Assembly: GCA_963850525.1 (NCBI GenBank)
Contig: CAWKLQ010000008.1
Coordinates: 1,612,001 to 1,676,000, forward strand
Length of the DNA stretch: 64,000 nt
Direction of reading: 5' to 3'
Origin: JAEMQF01 sp963850525
Lineage (GTDB): Bacteria > Pseudomonadota > Gammaproteobacteria > Burkholderiales > Burkholderiaceae_C
Shown: piece after piece, positions 16,656 to 24,977 of the stretch
How the letters are laid out: every line of letters starts with the position of its first letter
Numbering within the stretch: position 1 is the stretch's first letter
Translations under genes and position numbers: made by a program
Notes under the pieces: model-generated
The model's input: only the letters and a program-made list of their open reading frames with translations
What the model was told of the DNA's origin: nothing
The model's database searches: none

Positions 16656-17741
16656 ATGCGCAGACGCCCGCTCCTCATCGCCCTGGCTGCAGCCGCGGCG
16701 ACGCCGCGCCCGCAGGCTGCTGCATTGACGGCGCGCCCGCTCGAGTTTCCCGGCGACTTCGGCGCGCACCCGCAGCAGCGCATCGAATGGTGGTACCTCA
16801 CCGGCCACCTGGCAGCCCCTGGTGCGGCAGACCAAGCCGACCCGCAGTTCGGCTTTCAGGTGACGTTTTTTCGCGCGCGCACGCCGGTGAACCCGGCGCA
16901 CCCGAGCCGCTTTGCCGCGAGCCAGTTGCTGTTTGCGCATATCGCGTTCACCAACCTGACGCGCGCGCGCATGCACCACGATCAGCGCATCGCGCGCACC
17001 GGCTTTGGCCTGGCCGAATTTGCCCTCGCCGAGACGCGCCTGATGCTGCGCGATTGGACTTTGCAGCGCAGCGGGCCGGCGCAGGCCAGCCACTATGACG
17101 CGAAGGTTCGCAGCGCCGGTTTCAGCCTGGAGTTGCAGTGCCGCAGCACACAACCCGTGCTCCGCCAAGGCGAGAACGGCTGGTCGCGCAAAGGCCCGCA
17201 GCCCGCGCAGGCAAGTCTCTACTACAGCCAGCCGCAGCTCGAAGTGCAAGGCAGCGTGCAGATCGACGCGCGGCAGGTCGCGGTTCAGGGGCGCGCCTGG
17301 CTCGACCACGAATGGAGCGACTCGCTGCTCGACGCCCCCGCCGTCGGCTGGGACTGGATCGGCATGAACCTGCACGACGGCTCGGCGCTCATGGCGTTTC
17401 GCCTGCGCCGCGCCGACGGGCAGGCGCACTACGCCGGCGGCAGTTTTCGCCGGCCCGGCGCGCCGCCGCGCATCGAAACAAGCGACAGCGTGCACTTCAA
17501 GCCCTTGCGCTGGTGGACGAGCCCGCACTCCGCTGCGCGCTACCCGGTGCACTGGGCTGTGCAAACCACGAGCGGCACGTTCGAAGTCAAAGCCCTGCTC
17601 GACGATCAAGAACTCGACAGCCGCGCCAGCACGGGAGCGATCTACTGGGAAGGGCTGAGCGAACTGCTCGACTCTGCAGGCAAACGCATTGGCCTGGGCT
17701 ACCTGGAGATGACCGGCTACGCCGCGGCGCTGCGCCTGTAG
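16656..17741 (+). CDS. CrtC/AttH-like lipocalin-type periplasmic protein
   Basis: A 361-residue exported protein of the carotenoid 1,2-hydratase/AttH superfamily, with a two-domain lipocalin-like fold. It has an N-terminal signal (MRRRPLLIALAAAAA, possibly Tat-like given the arginines) and the family landmarks RIEWWYLTGHL, FGFQVTFFRAR, AHIAFTNL, WLDHEWSDS and GWDWIGMNL. No carotenoid genes are near, so hydratase activity is unlikely; proteins of this family beside FtsX-type ABC genes are thought to handle a hydrophobic ligand. It lies 1.2 kb downstream of the ABC permease on the same strand. The ligand is unknown. Confidence 0.87.
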   Translation: MRRRPLLIALAAAAATPRPQAAALTARPLEFPGDFGAHPQQRIEWWYLTGHLAAPGAADQADPQFGFQVTFFRARTPVNPAHPSRFAASQLLFAHIAFTNLTRARMHHDQRIARTGFGLAEFALAETRLMLRDWTLQRSGPAQASHYDAKVRSAGFSLELQCRSTQPVLRQGENGWSRKGPQPAQASLYYSQPQLEVQGSVQIDARQVAVQGRAWLDHEWSDSLLDAPAVGWDWIGMNLHDGSALMAFRLRRADGQAHYAGGSFRRPGAPPRIETSDSVHFKPLRWWTSPHSAARYPVHWAVQTTSGTFEVKALLDDQELDSRASTGAIYWEGLSELLDSAGKRIGLGYLEMTGYAAALRL

Positions 17742-17800
17742 TGCGCCGCGCAAGCGTGCGCGCCGCGTCGCGGTAGCGCGTTGGACCCTAGACTCCCCCC

Positions 17801-19600
17801 ATGACGCCTCCCGCTCCTTCCAAAAACATCCAATCGCTGAGCGGCCTGCTGCCCTACCTGCGGCGTTACCGCGGCCGCATCGCGCTGGCGGTGCTGTTCC
17901 TCGTGCTCGCCGCGGTCAGCACGCTCATCTTCCCGCTCGCGCTGAAGTCGCTGATCGACGAGGGCCTCGTCGCCACCGACCCCGGCGAGCGCGTGATGGC
18001 GCTGCGCGGCCATTTCTTCGCGCTGTTTGCGGTGGGCGCGGCGCTGGGCCTGTTCTCTGCCCTGCGCTTCTACATGGTCACGTGGCTCGGCGAGCGCGTC
18101 ACCGCCGACCTGCGCAACGCCGTCTACGCGCATGTCGTGCAACAAAGCCCGGAGTTCTTCGAGACCACGCAAACCGGCGAAGTGCTGTCGCGCCTCACGA
18201 CGGATACGACGCTCGTGCAAACCGTCGTGGGCTCGAGCCTGTCGATGGGCTTGCGCAATACCGTCATGGGGCTGGGCGCGATGTTGATGCTCATCATCAC
18301 CAACCCCTACGTGATGACGCAGGTGCTGGGCATTCTCGTGCTAGTCGTCTTGCCCTCGCTGGCCTTCGGCCGGCGCGTGCGCAAACTCTCGCGCGCCAGC
18401 CAGGACCGTGTCGCCGATTCGAGCGCAATCGCCGCCGAAGTGCTGAACGCAATTCCGGTAGTGCAAAGCTATGTGCAGGAAAAGCGCGAAGCGATGCGCT
18501 TCGACGCGTCCACCGAGAGCGCTTTCGCCACCGCGGTGCGGCGCACGCGGCTGCGCTCGATGCTGGTCGCCTTCATCATCAGCGCGACCTTCGGCGCCTT
18601 GCTGTGGGGTCTGTATCAGGGCACGCAGGCGGTGATCCGCGGCGAGGTCAGCGCCGGGCACCTGGGCCAGACTGTTGTCTACGTCATCATCCTGGTGAGC
18701 AGCGTCGCCGTGCTCGCCGAGGTCTACGGCGACTTGCTGCGCGCCGCGGGCGCGACTGAGCGACTGATGGAGCTGCTCGCGACGCGCTCGCCCATCGTCT
18801 CGCCGTCCCGTCCCATTGCGCTGCCGGCGACCGTGGGCGGTTCGACCCTCGCCTTTCGCGCGGTCAGTTTTCGCTACCCGTCACGGCCCCAGCACGCAGC
18901 GCTTGCGCACTTCTCGCTCGACGTGAAATCGGGCGAGACCGTCGCCGTGGTGGGCCCAAGCGGCGCGGGCAAGAGCACGGTGTTCCAGTTGCTGCTGCGC
19001 TTTTACGACGCGAGCGCCGGTGAAATCAGCATCGACGGCGTCGCGCTGAAGTCGGTGGCGCTGGCCGACCTGCGCGAGCGGATCGCGATCGTGCCGCAAG
19101 ACAGCGTCGTGTTCTCCGCCAACGCGATGGAGAACATCCGCTACGGCCGGCCGCAGGCGAGCGACGCCGAGGTCACTGCCGCGGCGCAAGCCGCCTACGC
19201 GCACGACTTCATCAGCGCCCTGCCCGAGGGTTACGCGACGTTTCTGGGCGAACGCGGCGTGCGCCTGTCGGGCGGGCAACGCCAGCGCATCTCGATCGCG
19301 CGCGCGATCCTGAAGAACCCACCGCTGTTGCTGCTCGACGAAGCGACGAGTGCGCTCGACGCGGAAAGCGAACGCATGGTGCAGGCGGCGCTCGAGGCCG
19401 CGATGAAAGACCGCACGACGCTCGTCATCGCGCACCGCCTGGCCACGGTGCAGCGGGCGGATCGCATCGTCGTCATGGAGGCTGGGGAGATCGTCGATAC
19501 CGGCACGCACCACGAACTCGTCGCGCGCGGCGGCTTGTATGCGCGACTCGCCGCGATGCAGTTCAGCAACGGCGACTTCGCGGCGGGCGCGGCGCTGTGA
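17801..19600 (+). CDS. MsbA-like ABC exporter (fused membrane and ATPase domains)
   Basis: A 599-residue half-transporter that should act as a homodimer. The N-terminal membrane domain has six helices (about residues 25-310) and the ATPase domain carries Walker A GPSGAGKST at about 385, Q-loop VPQD, signature LSGGQRQRISIARA, Walker B LLLLDEATSALD and H-loop IAHRL. It belongs to the ABCB/lipid A exporter-like group. The exact substrate is uncertain, because an MsbA proper cannot be separated from a drug exporter by sequence. There is no Shine-Dalgarno sequence; TAGACT at 17789-17794 stands 6 nt before the ATG, a geometry that suggests a leaderless message. Confidence 0.9.
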   Translation: MTPPAPSKNIQSLSGLLPYLRRYRGRIALAVLFLVLAAVSTLIFPLALKSLIDEGLVATDPGERVMALRGHFFALFAVGAALGLFSALRFYMVTWLGERVTADLRNAVYAHVVQQSPEFFETTQTGEVLSRLTTDTTLVQTVVGSSLSMGLRNTVMGLGAMLMLIITNPYVMTQVLGILVLVVLPSLAFGRRVRKLSRASQDRVADSSAIAAEVLNAIPVVQSYVQEKREAMRFDASTESAFATAVRRTRLRSMLVAFIISATFGALLWGLYQGTQAVIRGEVSAGHLGQTVVYVIILVSSVAVLAEVYGDLLRAAGATERLMELLATRSPIVSPSRPIALPATVGGSTLAFRAVSFRYPSRPQHAALAHFSLDVKSGETVAVVGPSGAGKSTVFQLLLRFYDASAGEISIDGVALKSVALADLRERIAIVPQDSVVFSANAMENIRYGRPQASDAEVTAAAQAAYAHDFISALPEGYATFLGERGVRLSGGQRQRISIARAILKNPPLLLLDEATSALDAESERMVQAALEAAMKDRTTLVIAHRLATVQRADRIVVMEAGEIVDTGTHHELVARGGLYARLAAMQFSNGDFAAGAAL

Positions 19601-19646
19601 CTGCGCCGATAATCGCCGCTCACTTTTCGCCCCAGGAAGCGCCGCA

Positions 19647-20456
19647 GTGAACCGCCCCGTGCCTTGCCAATACGAAGACCTCATGCGCCACGTGCACAGC
19701 CACGGCGTGCGAAAAATGGATCGCACCGGCACCGGCACGCGCAGTGTGTTCGGCCACCAGATGCGCTTCGACCTGAACGAAGGTTTCCCACTGGTGACGA
19801 CGAAGAAGGTGCACGTCAAGTCCATCATTCTGGAACTGCTCTGGTTCCTGCGCGGCGACAGCAACGCGCGCTGGCTCCAGGAGCGCGGCGTGACGATCTG
19901 GAACGAATGGGCCAAACCCGACGGCGACCTCGGCCCCGTCTACGGCGTGCAGTGGCGCAGCTGGCCCACGCCCGACGGCGGCCACATCGACCAGATCGCC
20001 GAGGTCGTGAAGCAATTGAAGACGAACCCGGATTCGCGCCGCATCATCGTCAGCGCCTGGAACGTCGCCGAACTGTCAAAGATGGCGCTGCTGCCGTGCC
20101 ACGCGTTCTTCCAGTTCTACGTGGCGCAGGGCAAGCTGTCGTGCCAGCTTTATCAGCGCAGCGCCGACATTTTTCTCGGCGTGCCATTTAACATCGCGAG
20201 TTACGCGCTGCTCACCCACATGCTCGCGCAGCAGTGCGACCTGGAGGTGGGTGAGTTCATCTGGACCGGCGGTGATTGCCACATCTACGACAACCATGTC
20301 GAGCAGGTCGAATTGCAGCTCTCGCGTTCGCCCTACGCTTACCCTAAGCTCACGCTGCGGCGCCGGCCGAACTCGATCTTCGACTACGACTACGAAGACT
20401 TCGAGTTCGTCGGCTACACGCACCACCCCGCGATCAAGGCGCCGGTGGCGGTGTGA
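19647..20456 (+). CDS. thyA: Thymidylate synthase ThyA
   Basis: ThyA makes dTMP from dUMP using methylenetetrahydrofolate. The 269-residue protein carries RTGTGTRSVFGHQMRFDL, the active-site segment LLPCHAFFQFYV with Cys151, the folate/dUMP residues QRSADIFLGVPFNI and the C-terminal TGGDCHIYDNHVEQ and YPKL. The start is the GTG at 19647, chosen because AGGAAG lies 7 nt upstream and the protein then has standard length. A GATAAT hexamer near 19609 could be a -10 box in the 46-bp gap after the ABC exporter. Confidence 0.97.
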   Translation: MNRPVPCQYEDLMRHVHSHGVRKMDRTGTGTRSVFGHQMRFDLNEGFPLVTTKKVHVKSIILELLWFLRGDSNARWLQERGVTIWNEWAKPDGDLGPVYGVQWRSWPTPDGGHIDQIAEVVKQLKTNPDSRRIIVSAWNVAELSKMALLPCHAFFQFYVAQGKLSCQLYQRSADIFLGVPFNIASYALLTHMLAQQCDLEVGEFIWTGGDCHIYDNHVEQVELQLSRSPYAYPKLTLRRRPNSIFDYDYEDFEFVGYTHHPAIKAPVAV

Positions 20457-20580
20457 CGCCGGGCTGACGGCAGCGCCGCACGGCGTGCCCGCATTAGGGC
20501 GCCGCACCGAGTTTCGCGCGGCGGGCTCCGCAACAATCGTGGCCCTACTCGCGAAACCGTGCGCGGCACGGCGGCGGACC

Positions 20581-22173
20581 ATGCACGACTACATCATCAT
20601 CGGCGGCGGCTCGGCAGGGTGTGTGCTTGCGGCCCGACTCAGCGAAGACCCGAGCGTCAGCGTCGCCCTGCTCGAAGCCGGCCCGCCCGACAAGAGCGTG
20701 CTCATCCATTGCCCGGCGGGCTTGGCCGTCCTGGCGCAAAACGGGCAGGCCAATTGGGCGTTTCAGACCGAGCCACAGCCCGGCCTGAACGGGCGCCGCG
20801 GCTATCAACCGCGCGGCAAGGTGCTCGGCGGCTCGAGTTCAATCAACGCGATGATTTACGCGCGAGGTCAGCACCAGGACTACGACGACTGGGCCGCAGC
20901 AGGCAACCCCGGCTGGAGCTTCGTCGACGTTCTGCCTTACTTCAAACGCGCCGAGCACAACGAACGCGGCGCCGATGCATTGCACGGCGTGGGCGGGCCG
21001 CTGAACGTGATGGACTTGCGCAGCCCGAACCGCTTTGGCGAGTTGTTCATTCAAGCGTGTGAACAAGCCGGCTTCAAGCGCAACGCCGATTTCAACGGGG
21101 CCCAGCAGGAGGGCGTGGGCGCCTACCAGGTGACGCACCGCAACGGCGAGCGCTTCAGCGCCGCCAAGGCCTACCTGACGCCGCACCTCGCACGATCCAA
21201 TCTGCGCGTGTTGACCGGCGTGCACGCGACACGCATCGTGTTCGAGGGCCGGCGCGCGGTCGGCGTCGAGTACCGGCAAAGCGGGCAAACGCAGACGCTC
21301 AGCGCGCGCCGCGAAGTGCTGCTTTGCGCCGGGGCCCTGCAATCACCGCAGTTGCTGCTGCTGTCGGGCGTCGGCCCGGGCGAGCAGTTGCAAAGCCTGG
21401 GCATTGGCGTCGTGCACGACGTGCCGGGCGTGGGCCGGCATCTGCACGACCACGTGGACGTCGTGCAAGTGGTCAATGCGCCGCACCTGAAAGACTTGTT
21501 CGGCCTGTCCTTCACGGGCGCCTTGAACACCCTCAAGGGAATCTTCGAGTGGCGGGCGCAGCGCAGCGGCATGCTCACGACCAACTTCGCCGAGGCCGGT
21601 GGGTTCATCAAGAGCACCCCCGCCGAAGCGCGCCCCGACCTGCAGCTGCACTTCGTCATCGGCAAGCTCATCGACCACGGGCGCAAGACCGTGTTCGGCC
21701 ACGGCTATTCGTGCCACGTCTGCCTGCTGCGCCCACGCAGCCGAGGTGTGCTGCGCCTGGCCAGCGCCGACCCCCTGGCGCCACCCGTCATCGACCCGAA
21801 TTTTCTGGCCGACGCCGATGACCTCGAACGTTTGCTTCGCGGCTTCAAACTGATGCGCCACATCCTCGCCCAGGCGGCCTTGGCCACGCACCGAGGGAAG
21901 GAACTCTCGGCATCGGCGAACGCCCGAAGCGACGCGCAGATCGAACAGTTCATTCGCAACCACGCCGACACGATTTACCACCCGGTGGGCAGCTGCCGCA
22001 TGGGGCCCGGGCCGAACGACGTCGTCGACGCGCAGCTGCGCGTGCACGGCGTGCAGGGCCTGCGCGTCGTCGATGCGTCGATCATGCCGAGCATCGTCAG
22101 CGGCAATACGAACGCGCCGACGATCATGATCGGTGAGAAGGCGGCCGACATGATCCGTGCCGCGACTGCGTGA
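20581..22173 (+). CDS. GMC-family FAD-dependent oxidoreductase (choline/alcohol dehydrogenase type)
   Basis: A 530-residue flavoenzyme that oxidises an alcohol. The FAD-binding motif GGGSAGCVLAARL lies at the very N terminus, followed by the GMC signatures PRGKVLGGSSSINAMIYARG and GALQSPQLLLLSGVGP, and the catalytic His in YHPVGSCRMG with the partner Asn in SGNTNAPTIMIGEKAA. It resembles BetA-like choline dehydrogenases, but no betaine pathway genes are nearby, so another alcohol substrate is quite possible. The ATG at 20581 puts the FAD motif at the N terminus as expected. It is the last gene before the ssrA scar. Confidence 0.9.
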   Translation: MHDYIIIGGGSAGCVLAARLSEDPSVSVALLEAGPPDKSVLIHCPAGLAVLAQNGQANWAFQTEPQPGLNGRRGYQPRGKVLGGSSSINAMIYARGQHQDYDDWAAAGNPGWSFVDVLPYFKRAEHNERGADALHGVGGPLNVMDLRSPNRFGELFIQACEQAGFKRNADFNGAQQEGVGAYQVTHRNGERFSAAKAYLTPHLARSNLRVLTGVHATRIVFEGRRAVGVEYRQSGQTQTLSARREVLLCAGALQSPQLLLLSGVGPGEQLQSLGIGVVHDVPGVGRHLHDHVDVVQVVNAPHLKDLFGLSFTGALNTLKGIFEWRAQRSGMLTTNFAEAGGFIKSTPAEARPDLQLHFVIGKLIDHGRKTVFGHGYSCHVCLLRPRSRGVLRLASADPLAPPVIDPNFLADADDLERLLRGFKLMRHILAQAALATHRGKELSASANARSDAQIEQFIRNHADTIYHPVGSCRMGPGPNDVVDAQLRVHGVQGLRVVDASIMPSIVSGNTNAPTIMIGEKAADMIRAATA

Positions 22174-22190
22174 ACCGCAAGCTGTCAGGC

Positions 22191-22214
22191 CTTGCACGCT
22201 TGCACGCTTGCACG
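22191..22214 (+). repeat. Triple 8-bp tandem repeat (CTTGCACG x3)
   Basis: Three perfect copies of CTTGCACG follow the GMC oxidoreductase and abut the terminator. No function is evident. Confidence 0.9.
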
Positions 22215-22246
22215 AAAAAAGCCCTGAGTCTGTATGACTCAGGGCT
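22214..22246 (-). terminator. Rho-independent terminator on the minus strand, probably the original ssrA terminator
   Basis: A perfect 11-bp stem AGCCCTGAGTC/GACTCAGGGCT with a 5-nt loop is followed on the minus strand by a run of T (A-run at 22215-22220). On the plus strand no T-run follows, so it works for minus-strand transcription. Its position 33 nt past the tmRNA 3' fragment is what is expected for an ssrA terminator. Confidence 0.85.
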
Positions 22247-22279
22247 CGGTTCGAGTGCCGCCGCTTCTGGAGCGTTGTT

Positions 22280-22302
22280 TGGTGGAGCTGGGGGGAATCG
22301 AA
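22280..22302 (-). other. 3'-end fragment of tmRNA (ssrA), probable genomic-island attachment half-site
   Basis: Read on the minus strand, the last 23 nt are a T-loop (TTCGATT), the 3' side of a T-stem (CCCCC) and an acceptor end CAGCTCCACCA with encoded CCA, as in tmRNA. The 5' side that should pair with the T-stem is GGAAA, which does not pair, and neither a tag-peptide frame nor a tmRNA 5' end is found upstream on this strand. Only the crossover-to-3'-end part is therefore present, the pattern left when an element integrates at the ssrA 3' end. The intact copy would be at the far end of the element, outside the window. Confidence 0.72.
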
Positions 22303-22710
22303 TTTCCGGAAGCCCGTGTACTGCCAAGGCCTCCTGTAGCTGCGTGCGAATCGCGTGCGACCTCGTCCCTCATGGGGTGCCTGCCAGTTCAAGTCAGCAT
22401 TCAGGAATCGAACGGGCGCAAGCAATTGGCGTCATCCCAGCATCGGTTCAGGGTTCAAGCGAAGGACCGGGACTGCGAAACAGACGCAATGACGACAGCT
22501 GCAGGACGGTGGGACGGCGCCAAAGGGGAATTGACACCGCGTAATCTTCGCCGGACTGCTGCGGCGAGGGTGCAGTCGCTCCGAGATTCTCCCGATGTGA
22601 CCAACCGCTGTCAGAATCACATCTTGACGGGCGGTCGTGTGCGGCACCACTGCTTGATGCAAGTTTGAACGGAGCCGCGACGAATTGTTGTAAACGCGGG
22701 GGCGACGACC
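22303..22710. other. Non-coding gap between the ssrA fragment and the HlyD-type gene
   Basis: No protein, tRNA or integrase gene is supported in these 408 bp. Open frames crossing the region have no recognisable product. A weak promoter candidate for the next gene is TTGAAC at 22665-22670 with TGTAAA at 22689-22694 (18-nt spacing). This stretch would be the first element DNA inside the proposed island. Confidence 0.5.
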
Positions 22711-23568
22711 GTGCACGGAACAGTGATGCGATCACGAACTGGCCTGGTTTCCTTGGTTCACTGCTTGGCAACCGTCAGCCTGGGCGGATTGAGCGCCTCC
22801 GCCTCGTCAAAGGGATTTGAGTGTCTGATCGAAGCCAATCAAACCGTTGAAATCCGCAGCCCAGTAGAAGGGGTCATCGGTCAAATCCTCGTCGACAGGG
22901 GAGACAGCGTCAAGCGTGGCCAGCTGCTTGTCGAACTTCAATCCGATCTCGAGCGAGCCAATCTCGAGGCGGCAAAGTACCGGGTCACGATGATCGGCCG
23001 GGTCATCTCGGCGCAGTCGCGCGTCGAATACACGTCCAAGAAGTTCGAGCGAGCGCAGGAACTGCACGCCGAGCAGGTCGCGCCCGAGCAGTTGCTCGAC
23101 GACGCCCGGGCCGAGAAGCGCCTGGCCGCTGCCGAGTACAAGGACGCGATGGAAAACCAGGAGCTTGCCCGGCTTGAACTTCGCCGCGCGCAGGAGCAGC
23201 TGAACCTGAGAATGCTGCGCAGCCCGTTCGACGGCTACGTGGTCGAACGCTTTCTGCACCCGGGCGATCTGGCCGAGGCCGGTTCGGGCAGAAAGGCGAT
23301 TCTGAAGATCGCGCAGGTCAATCCGCTTCGCGTCGAAGTCGTATTGCCACAGTCGCTGTACGGGCAGATCAAGAAAGGCGCAAGGGCCAGTGTCAGGCCA
23401 GAAGGCTTTCAGAAGCCTTACGAGGCCGTGGTTCTTGTGGTCGACAAGGGTATCGACGCGGCAAGCGCAACCTTTGGGGTCCGGCTTTCGCTTAGCAATC
23501 CTGCAGGCGAGATTCCCAATGGGCTGCGCTGCAGCATCGAGTTCCCGGGAATGGCCTCAGTGCGTTGA
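22711..23568 (+). CDS. HlyD/RND-type periplasmic adaptor protein
   Basis: A 285-residue membrane-fusion protein that would bridge an inner-membrane partner to a TolC channel. The N-terminal 30 residues form a signal sequence. The split biotinyl-lipoyl domain is seen in IRSPVEGVIGQILVDRGDSV and RSPFDGYVVERFLHPGDLAE, separated by a coiled-coil hairpin (about residues 85-165), and a beta-barrel follows (RVEVVLPQSLYGQIKKGARA). It is short for the family because the membrane-proximal part is reduced. GTG 22711 gives the full frame; the ATG at 22726, with GGAA just upstream, is an equally good start. The TolC-family gene follows after 44 bp. No pump gene of RND or ABC type is beside it. Confidence 0.88.
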   Translation: MHGTVMRSRTGLVSLVHCLATVSLGGLSASASSKGFECLIEANQTVEIRSPVEGVIGQILVDRGDSVKRGQLLVELQSDLERANLEAAKYRVTMIGRVISAQSRVEYTSKKFERAQELHAEQVAPEQLLDDARAEKRLAAAEYKDAMENQELARLELRRAQEQLNLRMLRSPFDGYVVERFLHPGDLAEAGSGRKAILKIAQVNPLRVEVVLPQSLYGQIKKGARASVRPEGFQKPYEAVVLVVDKGIDAASATFGVRLSLSNPAGEIPNGLRCSIEFPGMASVR

Positions 23569-23612
23569 AGCCCTGGCCGGCGTGAAGAAACCAGAACCAG
23601 AAGGGGACCGGC

Positions 23613-24977
23613 GTGGACGTTGAACGTGCGAGATTCTCAGGGCGTGGCGGGCGCCTGTTGCTGGCCATTGGCGCCATCTTGACCCTGCATTCGCCCGCAG
23701 CACACGCGCAACCTCTGCGCGAGCTGTTCCGCGAAGCCCTTGCGATCGATCCGTCGCTGTCGGGAGCGCAGGCCCAGGCGCGCGCCGCCGACCAACGGGT
23801 CACGCAGGCACGCGCCGGGTTTGGGCCCACCGCCGCGATCACCGCCAGCCGCGTGCTGAACCACTACCAGGAGGCTCCGGCTTTCGACGACCGGCCGTAC
23901 AACTCGAAGCAGTTGAGCCTGCAGATTTCCCAACCGGTGTTTCGAGCCGCGCTGCTGCCCGCGCTAGAGCAATCCGAGGCGCTGCGCGACGCCGCCGCGT
24001 TGCAGGTGCTGCAGGCCCTGATCGACGTCAATCAACGTTTGGTCGAGAGTTGTTTTGATGTCTTCAAGGCGCGCGATGTGCTCGAGTGGCTGAATGCCCA
24101 GCGCAACGCGGCACGCGAGCAACTCGCCACTTCGCAAAGCCGGCTGCGCGCCGGCGCCGCGCCGATCACCGATGTGCGCGAGGCCGAGGCAAGAGTCGAT
24201 TCGGTCGCTGCGCAGGCCATCGCGGCCGAGTACGAACTCGAATTGAAAAAGCAAATCGTCGCCGAGCTGGTGGGCCATCCGGTGGCCGGGCTCACCCAGC
24301 GGGGTTTGGCGGGTGACGCCTTGCCGGTGGTCGACGTCAATTCGATTCAGGATTGGATTGCAACGGCGCTGCTGCAAAACGCGAACTACAGGCAGGCGCA
24401 GCAAAACCAACTCGCGGCTCAGGCCGAGATTCGAAAGGCCCAATTCGCGCATGCGCCGACGGCGGAGCTCACCTACAGCAACGGCAAGACGTCGGAGACC
24501 GGGTCGGTGACGAGTGCCTTGCCGCGCCGTGCCGACGCCTCGGCGCTCGCCTTCAACGTCAACATCCCGCTGTTCGCCAGCGGCAGCACCCAGTCGCGCG
24601 TGCACGAAGCGATTGCCTTGAGCGAAAAGGCGACCAGCGACGTTGACCTGGCGCGGCGCAGCATCTCGATCGCCACGCGCCAGGCGTTCTCGGCAACGCT
24701 GTCATCGATCGGCCAAGCCTCGGGGCTGCAAGCCGCGGTGCGTTCGAACGAAGCGGCGCTGCGCGCGTTTCAACGCGGCTACGAAGTGGGCGTGCGCGTC
24801 AATGCCGACATTCTGGAGGCGCAGGCGCGCCTGTTTGAGGCGCGGCGCGACCTGTCCCGGGCGCGCTACGACGCCTGGATCAACTTCGTCAAACTCAAGG
24901 CGATATCGGGGCGGCTTGCCGAGAGCGACCTGGACGAGATCGACAGGCTGTTGGTCAGCGCAGCGCAGGCGAAGTGA
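23613..24977 (+). CDS. TolC-family outer-membrane channel
   Basis: A 454-residue outer-membrane efflux/secretion protein. It has a signal peptide ending near AHA (about residue 31) and two OEP repeats dominated by long amphipathic helices (about 35-230 and 250-440), with short beta segments such as LSLQISQPVF and LAFNVNIPLFASGS that fit the TolC beta-barrel strands. The GTG start is supported by AAGGGGA 5 nt upstream. It should form the exit duct used with the preceding adaptor and, by proximity, with the adaptors of the giant-protein operon. Its stop codon directly abuts the stop of the convergent PEP-CTERM gene, forming TGATCA. Confidence 0.93.
   Translation: MDVERARFSGRGGRLLLAIGAILTLHSPAAHAQPLRELFREALAIDPSLSGAQAQARAADQRVTQARAGFGPTAAITASRVLNHYQEAPAFDDRPYNSKQLSLQISQPVFRAALLPALEQSEALRDAAALQVLQALIDVNQRLVESCFDVFKARDVLEWLNAQRNAAREQLATSQSRLRAGAAPITDVREAEARVDSVAAQAIAAEYELELKKQIVAELVGHPVAGLTQRGLAGDALPVVDVNSIQDWIATALLQNANYRQAQQNQLAAQAEIRKAQFAHAPTAELTYSNGKTSETGSVTSALPRRADASALAFNVNIPLFASGSTQSRVHEAIALSEKATSDVDLARRSISIATRQAFSATLSSIGQASGLQAAVRSNEAALRAFQRGYEVGVRVNADILEAQARLFEARRDLSRARYDAWINFVKLKAISGRLAESDLDEIDRLLVSAAQAK

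Noticed and set aside
16656..17741. A carotenoid biosynthesis gene (crtC)
   Set aside because: No other carotenoid genes are nearby and the ABC transporter context fits the AttH branch better.
22531..22560. TTGACA at 22531 as a -35 box
   Set aside because: No acceptable -10 hexamer lies at 16-18 nt spacing.
22234..22668. Open frames crossing the tmRNA fragment and the gap after it
   Set aside because: No ribosome binding site, no recognisable product and overlap with the terminator and tmRNA scar.
22280..22680. A full tmRNA gene on the minus strand
   Set aside because: Only the last 23 nt fit. The T-stem does not pair, and no tag-peptide frame or tmRNA 5' end is present.
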